From Saturnia japonica (lineage: Eukaryota > Arthropoda > Insecta > Lepidoptera > Saturniidae), in NCBI GenBank assembly GCA_033032175.1, contig CM065323.1:3906001-3970000 (forward strand): a DNA stretch of 64,000 bases, read 5' to 3'. Both the position numbers and the translations under genes were made by a program. This document shows, in pieces, positions 55,846 through 64,000 of this stretch (positions are counted from its first letter, which is position 1; each line of letters opens with the position of its first letter). Below the pieces are notes generated by a model. It searched no databases. It was not told where the DNA came from and saw nothing but the letters and a program-made list of their open reading frames with translations.

Positions 55846-57435
55846 TGCTATTAAAAAATATGAGAAAGGTACTTAATGAACCCTCTTCATACGCAAGTAG
55901 TACAGATTCGATATTGTGATTGTAAGTATCAATACAAGTGCGAGAAAAAACCATGATCTGTAACTACTATGAAATACGGATTGCTGAAAAGTTCACGGTC
56001 GAAGGTCTTACGGAGTATGGGGGAAACGAAACTACGAAATACTAACAATATAATAAATATTTTCAACTAGCTTTTTCCCTCAACTTTGTCTGCGTATCTA
56101 CTAACTTCTCCTGATCCTAAGCTAATCTCGTCGTCAAATTTAATTAAGATCAGTTAAGAGGTTTGGTAGTGAAAAGATAACAAACGGACAGGTAGATTAA
56201 TTTTGGCATTTATAATATTAGGGTGGATTAAAAAGAGTCAGCTACTGTGTCTGCTAAAGATTTTATTTTATCTAATACAACAGCATTTTTATTTTCAATA
56301 AACAACACCATGGTGATGACAAGATTTGTAATAAAAACGAAATATACAAAAACCCGGTATACTGGTGGAAAATATAAATAATTTCCGACAACTAACAAGT
56401 CTACATAAAAACAAATTAAATCTATATATTAATACGTGAAGCAAAAGCTTTCTACCCCTTTTTAAGCGTAATGCGTGCACGGAAGACTGTGAGATTTGGC
56501 ATGGTTAAAGTTTATATGGAGAAGGAGTGCAGAAAGCTAAAATTTATCTACAATATCTGTTACTAGTAATAATGGAGCCATGCAAGGTATAGACGATCAA
56601 TACAGAATTCATTAACCGAAACATAATTAATTACTGTTCAATGGAGCCATTATATTCCTGGTAATGACTGCCGGTATTCAATTCATCAAAGCAACGTACC
56701 ACTTATACTTGGTATGAAATATAATATACGAGTAATTCAACACATTTCGTATTGGTATCGCTTATGACAAATGATCTAACATCTATTCAATCGACCTAAG
56801 TAAAAAAATTGATGTGTTAGGTAGTAAGGATTGAATTTACAGATAAGGTGAACAGAGCAACATTTTTTAATTACCTCATTAATGGTTATTTAATGACGCT
56901 TCGTAATTAATGTATGTACATTTGGTGTAAGTAATTTATACAATGTCCCGCCTTTCTATTGGTTACCTAATCCCTTGTTACTCTGTATTGTAATTTCACG
57001 TTTGTAATTATGTCTACTAACATCTATTAAATGTGGTTTCTTCTATTTTTTTCTTTTAATGCTTATTTTGAAGTGTGAAGATAAGCTAAATATTTATTTT
57101 GAATACGACTATTAATTATTTTCGATTTTCGATTAATATAACAAGCAACCTAAGGTATAATTCACGATATAAGTTCTGTGGTATCTATTTTAATGGCCTA
57201 CTTTTGATCTTCTAAGTAGATTAACTTACGCAAGAAAAATAAACTGGCAACTTCATTCATCTTAGCAAGTAGATCACGAGTTTTGACATAAATAAATAGC
57301 AATATTTGTTTAATAAAATATTATGTACTACGTGCAAATAGAATTATAATAAGTGTATATAATATTTCTATAATATACCAGCCTTTTGTATTTATGATAC
57401 CTACCTACAAGTAAAAGCTCGATATATCAACTTAC
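55846..57435. other. Intron 1 of the glycosyltransferase, 3' of exon 1
   Basis: AT-rich. Apart from the GTAAGT donor at 57435 (minus), no feature recognised. Confidence 0.4.
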
Positions 57436-58532
57436 ATCTCTTTGTTTCGTGGAATCTCCTCCCCTCTTTCCACCTCGAACAAGGGCACTACAAACACCGT
57501 CTTTGCAAAGACACACCCCTCTCGCCTCTTCTTTATACCCATAAGCTTATTTAACATCACCAAAAATTTCGGGGCCAAACCATCACTCGGTACCATCTCT
57601 ATATCGGATACTATAAAGTAATTGGTCTTAGAAGCATTTCGTGCGACATTCCTACCAACATTTATAGGATATAACATGTTGAATTCCCGCCTGTATGTCG
57701 GTATATCGAAGTCATCCAATCCAGAGCAATCTTTAAACTGTAAATTAGGCGCTACAGTTTTCTTCAACGGAAAATTCATCATCATATTCTCAATTTTTCT
57801 TTTCCTCGCCCATTGAATGTAATCTGCCCTCGTTTGATTATTCAGTTTTCTATAATTCTCCATCTTTTTCCTTAATATTTCTTCCATCTTTACGTTCATT
57901 GTTGTCGTCGGTATTTCGGTTGTTAGTTTCTCCTCCTTTGTTCTCAGTTTCGGTGGATACTTTTTCGGATAAAATAGATGTAGCGACACTTTAGACATAC
58001 CAGGGTAGCAGTGGCATAGGTGATCCATCACCTGCATCGTTATATCTAGGTCATAATTAGGCACGAAAACCGAAAAACTTATCGGACCTTCCCAGTACTT
58101 GGCTATTTCAATAATATGGTATACAAATTCTGCCGTAGCCTGTGTTGCATAAGTAACTGCTTCGTGCTTACTAACATTCTGGTAATCTCTACTCTTAATT
58201 GCGTCATATATGACTCTGTAAGGACTTTTATTACCCGTTTCTGGGGATGGATAAGGGCGGAAAGTTTTCCAATTGAGAGTCTCAGGGAGGCCGTAGTTAA
58301 AGTCACAATAGCTTAAGGTATCGTTTGGTTGAATTCCCCTTAAAAATAATCCTGGATGGTAGTCAAAATCACCGATTCTTGCTAGAGGGCGTGATTGCTC
58401 TGAATTCCTGTGTGCATATAACTGGAGGATTACTATGATAATGACAATAAATGAAACTATAAGAATAATTGTTGAATGTCTCCTGGTCAGCCTGTATGAG
58501 TAAGCTCCACATATTCGTAAGCATCTCGTCAT
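57436..58532 (-). CDS. Family-49 glycosyltransferase (B4GAT1/LARGE-like), exon 1
   Basis: The first coding exon has 365 codons plus two bases, from ATG at 58532 to a perfect GTAAGT donor. The product is a type II Golgi membrane protein: a short basic cytosolic tail (TRRHS), one membrane helix near residues 21-42 (TIILIVSFIVIIIVILQLYA), a stem, then the catalytic domain. SDIEMVPSDG near residues 309-318 carries the D-x-E/D metal-binding motif of GT49 enzymes, and YPINVGRNVARNA precedes it, as in B4GAT1. Human relatives add glucuronic acid to xylose during alpha-dystroglycan glycosylation; insects have several paralogues, so the acceptor here is unknown. A charged insert near 205-245 (KEEKLTTEIPTTT..) is longer than usual to my knowledge. 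Exons 2 and 3 and two alternative last exons follow at lower coordinates. Full length is 529 or 512 aa. Confidence 0.9.
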
Positions 58533-58535
58533 TTT

Positions 58536-59640
58536 TTACTTTCATTATTTTTAATAAGAATCTACTAACATGCTCTCCTGTTTCCACAGTATAATTATAG
58601 AATAATCTGAGATAAAAGTTAGAGTTATGTTTTCTTATCAACACTATGGACACGTACAGTTAATCCAAGAGGAAAATGAACCATCCCATAGTTTTCTTAT
58701 CTTGTGTTTACTTACCCGTTGCTGACTGTATGTATATTTTGAAGTCCATAATTAAGTTTATTATTTTGTAAAGCATTTAATAACAAAGTCTTGTTCGTTT
58801 ATACGAAACACGAGAATTGAATTCCAAAAAAAATTATGATGCTGAATTTTTTGCACAAAACACTATGTTACTGTTATAAATATATCTTGTACATTTATTG
58901 TGTCACACTTCACCAGTATAAGCCAAAATTTGTAGTATATTTTCGTAATAATCTAAATTATTTGCTGAATCATGTTTTATTTTGACAGGTGATGCGCGCG
59001 CCGCCTGGCGGCGTACTGCACATTAAAAAATCAATATTCCCGCCATGTTCAGAAACTCTGTTCCTTGTTACAGCTACAACCTATGTTTTCTTTGTTCCTT
59101 TAGTTTATTTTTATGTCTAGTTATTTTTTCTGTAAGTAAATAAATTTGTGACTTGTAGTAAGTAATTTACTTGTCTAAAAAAAGAAAAAAGTGTTTATCT
59201 ACTTTAACCAATAAAAGGCAACAACTAGTTCATAACAGGTGGCTTTAGAAGTTTTGCAATGTATTGGACATTCAATATGGAGAGTCTAGACATAAGCCGC
59301 TTTGTAGATTTGCTCGTTGTAGTGACAAAATTAAGATCCGTTTATTTAAAGCATAAAAACCATTGTTGTCACGAGCAACCTATGTATAAACTTCAATCAA
59401 AAAACTATTAGTGCCTTGCGTGTCCAATACAACAATGCCTTTATTAGCATTATTGGGATTTCCGCGATTCTGTAGTGAATTCTACGATGTTAAGACACAG
59501 AGATCGTAATCAATCAACAGCCGCCGGCTTGCAATAATTTTACTGAATATGCACAAGCTTATTGCCGTAATGTAATTCGTAAAAACAAGTCACTATGACT
59601 GACTTTTCACCGCAAACACGGTTATCGCGATCCAGCCCCC
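58536..59640. other. Region upstream of the glycosyltransferase gene
   Basis: Would hold its promoter and any 5' noncoding exon. No clear TATA box or initiator stands out. There is a GC-rich patch 'gcgcgcgccgcctggcggcg' at 58993-59012. Confidence 0.3.
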
Positions 59641-59850
59641 GATATCGCCATTTCCTAGTTCAGCAGAGTGCAGATGAGGTTGACTTGGGAAGATGAAGAA
59701 TATGTAATTCGACACCCCTTACATCCTGTTGTTGTCATGTGCAAGAAAGCAGCGCCTATCCTAGGTAGACTCTGTAATAGCCCCAACTCAATAATGAGGA
59801 CCAGCATGGAAATTCACGATAGTACATGCATGAAGTACTGGAATCGGTAG
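59641..59850 (+). other. Unidentified open frame
   Basis: 60 codons (ATG 59668 or upstream) reading MRLTWEDEEYVIRHPLH.., with protein-like composition but no recognisable family, splice context or poly(A) signal. Confidence 0.15.
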
Positions 59851-59976
59851 TTGTACGATGATGTGAAGTCAAATAATGTGAAGCGCTTAAATGTTACCAT
59901 TTATTAATTAGTTTAGTCGTATGTCATTACATACGGCCCAATGGCCGTTGTTGCCTTATAAATAAATATATTATTA

Positions 59977-60101
59977 CTAGCTGTGCCTGTGGCTTAGCTC
60001 AAGAAGACTACAGAATATTCGCGCGAATATTGCTCCCCCGCTCCCGGCTATTTTAAAGACAAAAATCTTGTGGTGGGTGTTCCTTAGAAGATAGATATAC
60101 A
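59977..60101 (+). repeat. Family A head fragment, + orientation
   Basis: 'ctagctgtgcctgtggcttagctcaag..gaatattcgcgcgaatattgctccc' to 'ggtgttccttagaagatag', then the sequence turns directly into a reverse copy. Confidence 0.7.
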
Positions 60102-60616
60102 GAAGTGTCTGTTTGTAATGTCAAAATAACAGCTTTTTACTCTATGCACATGAAAGTATAACCGATACCCATAACAAAAACCCCATTTTAAATTTTTTTG
60201 TGTGTCTGTCTGTCTGTTTGTTGGGTAATCTCCGAAACGGTTGGACCGATTTTGACAGAACTTTCACTGGTAGATAGATAGCTGATGTTATAGAGAGTAA
60301 CTTAGGCTATTATTTTAGAAAAATTATTAGAGTCCAACGCAAATAACAAAAAACTGGTCATGGTGAATCAATTCGGGCGCTTAAATGGTTACGCTGAGTA
60401 AACCATAAGAGATATCAAATTAATGTACTAAATAATTGTAGACATTAAAAAGACCTAAAATAGGTCACCAAGAGTATATGTCTATCTTTCAAGGAACATC
60501 CACAATAAGCATTTTTGTCCCAAAAATAACCGGGAGTGGGGAGCTGGATTTCTCGCGTGCGCTCAATTGATGGCATTCTATAGTCCATATGAGCGAAGCC
60601 GCGGGCACAGCTAGTC
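60102..60616 (-). repeat. Family A, near full length, - orientation
   Basis: Starts with the family tail in reverse (gaagtgtctgtttgtaatgtc), passes 'gtctgtctgtctgtttgttgggtaatctccgaaacggttgg' and ends 'gagcgaagccgcgggcacagctagt'. With 59977-60101 it forms an inverted pair whose outer ends are both family heads. Confidence 0.7.
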
Positions 60617-61026
60617 TGTTATAATACTTATCGACAGTGAATATTTATGGCATTTATTCAAAACAGTATCGATGTCACGACTGAATCGTATAATTGAACA
60701 TCGTTCCCTTTGAGTGACAGACCACAACACGAACTCAATTTAAAGTTAGTTACCTGCCGTGTCTACTTCGATATCTTACTATGGATATGACTCCCTTATA
60801 CAAAAGATACATTCAATAATAATTAAAAGGACCTCGCCGAACATTATTTTCAACATATTCACATAGTACCTGCTATAACCAACCTTCTTTAATTATTATG
60901 TTAAAACAGAAGAAAAAGTATTAGTTTGTCAGATTTTGAAGTTTTGTGTTCTATATTAAGTATTTAAATAATGATGCATATTATAAAAAGAATTTCGTTA
61001 TTTTAATCAGCCTTTTATTCGTAACA
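60617..61026 (+). repeat. 5' LTR of a Gypsy-type element
   Basis: 410 bp beginning TGTTATAATAC and ending TTCGTAACA, with perfect 5-bp terminal inversions (TGTTA/TAACA). It is followed after AAG by tggcgacgagga, a plausible tRNA primer-binding site. The 3' partner would lie beyond the window, so the boundaries rest on termini and position. Confidence 0.65.
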
Positions 61027-61074
61027 AAGTGGCGACGAGGATAAAAAAAAACCTGCACTAGCACAACATCAACG

Positions 61075-62617
61075 ATGAATGAACAACAGTTCAAAGAATT
61101 TATGGAGGTACATATGACACAACAAAAACAAATTACTGACTTACTAACGTATTATTACAAGAACCCAACATATAGCAACACCAACGGATTCAACTTCAAA
61201 AGAAGACGTGAATGAAATAAGTAAGAGAATTAATAATTTTTCACATGACAAATTTAACCCGAAAACGGCAACAGTTGACAATTTTATAGAATATTTTGAA
61301 CAAAAATGCAATATTTATGGAAGTCAATACCAAATGATTAAAAAAGATTTATTAGTTACATGTTTACCACCGGAAATTTTTCATCAAATTAAGACATCCT
61401 TTACAAACACATTTGAAAATAAAACGTATGAAGAAGTGAAAGCAAAACTATTGAGCTTCTATCACAAGAAAACAACAAAATTTAAAGCATTAGTAGAATT
61501 TTGGAATTGCACGAGGAAAGAAAATGAATCTATGGAAACTTACGCTAACAAATTAAAGGAATTAAGTATAGTCTGTGCTTATGAAGGTGAATTCCTGGAT
61601 CGTCAATTACGTGATCGATTTGCAACCGGCTTAAACCACAATATGCTCGAAATTGATTTGAAACAGAGATGGCCAGATCTTCAAGAGAGAACTATTGATG
61701 GTAAATTAATAAACGTTACTTTCGATCAAGTATTTAATATAGCTTTATCAAGAGAACTGGCTGAAAATGATAATGTTATTGACACTACTCAGACAATGGT
61801 ACAACGGATTCAGCGTAAAGAACAAGTTAATAGATTTGATAATCGTAAACGGCTACTTACAAAAAAACATTGTTTGAGGTGTGGAAAGAATGAGAGACAT
61901 GATATGCAACATTGTGAAGCAAATGAACACAAATGTAAAGCATGCCAGATAATAGGACATTTCGAAAGTTGTTGCATAAAGACAGGAAGAGCATATTTGG
62001 CAAATAGACGCAATGTACACAACATTATAACAAATTTAGAATTAAACAAACAACAGACAAGAAGCATAGTTTCAGAAGAGAGCGATAGTGAATCTAATGT
62101 ACACAAAATTAATACAAACAATACGAGGTGCAAACTGTTCGATACAAAAATCAATGGTATCAAATGCACTTTAGATTGGGAACCAGGCTCAATTTATTCA
62201 ATTATTAGTACGTCATTTTGGAAGAGAATTGGTTCATCTAAACTATTGGAAGGGCCAGAATTAAGAGCTTATGGCAATTACAAACTGAAACCCAAAGGAT
62301 TTACCGACGTAACAGTTGAATTACAGGGAAAACAAAAGATTTTACCAGTTGTTGTAATAAAAAATGCAGAACCTATGCTATTTGAATTACAATGGAGTGA
62401 AATGTTCAATATGAAGTTTCCAAGTTCTGTTTATTCCATAAAAACTCAGTCAATATCACTGAAGCAAATAATTAATAACAACAATGAACTTTTTAATAAT
62501 AAGCTGGGAGAGGTCAAAAACTATGAAGTAAACATTTATGTGAAATCAGGAACGAAACCAAAACATGTACCATCAAGACCGATCAAGATTAGTATGAGAA
62601 AAAACGTGGAAATCTAA
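61075..62617 (+). pseudogene. Gypsy-type gag and protease region
   Basis: An ATG at 61075 opens about 44 codons (MNEQQFKEFMEVHMTQQ..). The homologous continuation lies in another frame, so a frameshift falls near 61150-61170. The long frame 61208-62617 then gives a gag capsid-like domain (about residues 10-200), two zinc knuckles near 218-258 (CLRCGKNERHDMQHC and CKACQIIGHFESCC) and a retropepsin-like domain near 305-405. Where Asp-(Thr/Ser)-Gly is expected before the SIIS strand, the sequence has Glu-Pro-Gly (LDWEPGS), so the protease catalytic residue looks lost. The frame ends at TAA 62615-62617, and pol continues in the same frame directly after it, so that stop is an in-frame lesion. Confidence 0.82.
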
Positions 62618-64000
62618 TTAGAGCGCCTTATAAAAGAAGGAATCATCGAACAGGTCGATCCAAACAAAACTCCAATTGAATGGGCAGCTCCAAATGTCAA
62701 CATTATGAAACCTAATGGACAAATACGAATATGTGGAGACTATCGTACAACACTTAATCCGTGCTTAATAACACATACGTACCCAGTACCACATTTTGAT
62801 CATATCAGACAACGTCTCGCGAATGGGGAGAAATACTCTAAAATAGATTTAAAAGATGCATACTTACAGTTTACAATAGCACCTGAATCAAAAAAATATT
62901 TAACTATATCAACACACAGGGGATATTTCCAATAAAAACGAATGCCATTCGGAATAACAACAGCACCTTCCATTTTTCAACAATATTTAGAAAGATTACT
63001 AAATAACATAGCAAACACAGCTATCTATTTCGATGACATTGCTATAATCGGAAAAAATGATGAGGAGCACATCAGGACACTATCAGAAGTATTAAATAGA
63101 CTCAAGGAAGCTGGAATGAAAGTAAATCTTAACAAATGTTTTTTTCTTCAGAATGAAATTGAATACCTTGGTCATAACATTAGCAAACATGGAATCAAAC
63201 CAACGAAGAACAAAATTGAAGCCATTCTCAAAGCACCGCCTCCTTCAAATACCAAAGAGTTGAGATCATTTTTGGGATTAGTAAATTTTTACGAAAGATT
63301 CATACCTCATCTCCACAGCATTTGTGCAGATCTACATGCACTTACAGGACAGAAACAGAAATGGAAATGGACTGAACATGAAAAACTTATATTTGACGAT
63401 ACAAAAAAATGTATAGTCAAATCGAAACCTCTCATCGCATATGATAAAAAACAACCACTATATTTAGCTTGCGATGCCTCGGAAAAAGGAGTAGGAGCTG
63501 TCTTGTTTCATAAACATAACAATACAGAACGCGCAATTGCATTTGCTTCAAGGAAATTAAAAGAAGCAGAGAGTAAATATTCCGTAATTGATCGGGAAGC
63601 ATTAGCAATATTCTTCGGCATTAAAAAATTTGACCAATATTTACGCGGTTCTAAATTCACTTTAATAACAGATCATAAACCACTCATTCATATACTGGGA
63701 ACAAATCGAAATCTGCCAAAAATAGTAAACAACAGACTAGTCAGATGGGCTTTGGTGATCGGCAGTTACAATTACGATATTTTATATACTAAAGGAGAAA
63801 ATAACATACTCGCAGACTCTTTGTCCAGAATGCCGAATCCTGATGAGCAACCATCAAAAGCAGAACGTACAATCAACAGAATCGTACAAAACATTCATGA
63901 GATACAGTTCGAAGACATAGCTATAAACGAAGAGAACATTAAGAAACACACCAAACAAGATGAAACACTCAAGAAAGTAATCCAGTGTGTTAAGACAAAT
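62618..64000 (+). pseudogene. Gypsy-type reverse transcriptase and RNase H
   Basis: In frame with gag-protease. The finger/palm start (KEGIIEQVDPNKTPIEWAAP, then KIDLKDAYLQ) runs to a second in-frame TAA at 62933-62935, where a sense codon is expected between GYFQ and the RMPFG motif. Beyond it the frame stays open to the window edge. It includes the polymerase motif IYFDDIAI, the thumb (FLGLVNFYERFIP), RNase H (ACDASEKGVGAVL and ITDHKPL) and the start of the tether before integrase. Two stops in an otherwise clean frame indicate fairly recent inactivation. The integrase and 3' LTR should follow outside the window. Confidence 0.87.

Larger units (their letters stand above)
60617..64000 (+). 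mobile_element. Gypsy-type (Metaviridae-like) LTR retrotransposon, 5' part
   Basis: LTR, probable primer-binding site, gag with two CCHC knuckles, protease, reverse transcriptase and RNase H are in order on +, and the element runs past the window end. It begins one base after the tip of a family A repeat. Several lesions (early frameshift, altered protease motif, two in-frame stops) show this copy is inactive. Confidence 0.85.

Noticed and set aside
55646..55954. 102-codon minus open frame
   Set aside because: It crosses a retroposon G copy and the translated segment is low-complexity Pro/Ala/Arg from that repeat.
61810..62169. 119-codon minus open frame
   Set aside because: Antisense shadow of the Gypsy gag zinc-knuckle region.

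Overview
This is an AT-rich eukaryotic window, very probably from a moth or butterfly. The argument for Lepidoptera rests on two spliced odorant-binding protein (OBP) genes, one with a pheromone/general-OBP-like C-terminal half, on several repeat families whose sequences I recognise from lepidopteran genomes, and on the mixture of BEL/Pao, Gypsy, mariner, hAT-like and Jockey-like elements. No bacterial, viral-genome or CRISPR signature is present. Host exons are short and far apart, so most of the gene content only appears when exons are joined by splice sites and phase.

Host genes. (1) An OBP gene on + (exons 1328-1562 and 3977-4142; the first exon with the ATG is not identified). (2) A small secreted acidic peptide gene on - (16676-16900) with a poly(A) signal close behind its stop. 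(3) A complete three-exon OBP gene on + (24869-24970, 25654-25827, 27827-28072), 173 aa, with all six cysteines. (4) A family-49 glycosyltransferase gene (B4GAT1/LARGE type) on - spanning about 18 kb: exons 58532-57436, 54478-54358 and 46783-46658, followed by two alternative terminal exons, 42652-42407 and 40258-40064. All phases agree, giving 529 or 512 aa. OBPs carry hydrophobic ligands in sensillum lymph or haemolymph; the glycosyltransferase would be a Golgi type II membrane enzyme. The genes look unrelated in function.

Mobile DNA by region. 0-9 kb: tRNA-derived SINE relics, other short dispersed repeats, and a 1.27 kb foldback element (7425-8697) with an 8-bp target duplication and a retroposon fragment nested inside. 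9.1-15.7 kb: an open BEL/Pao retrotransposon (- strand) embedded in a 112-bp tandem array; its 5' LTR and gag start are gone and its reading frame begins inside the array. 17-26 kb: five diverged copies of an unclassified 230-bp repeat, a BED/hAT transposase relic and a 159-bp tandem array. 28-40 kb: LINE 3' ends, a GC-rich 5'-truncated retroposon family and a near-identical 84-bp tandem array. 43-46 kb: a Jockey-like 3' end and a full-length mariner (44121-45399) with both inverted repeats, TA duplication and one frameshift, all inside the last intron of the glycosyltransferase. 52-54 kb: a 170-bp tandem array and a reverse-transcriptase C-terminal relic. 59.9-64 kb: an inverted pair of dispersed repeats, with a Gypsy-type LTR retrotransposon starting at its edge and running off the window; it carries an early frameshift, an altered protease active site and two in-frame stops.

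All family assignments come from reading motifs by eye. No database search was possible.
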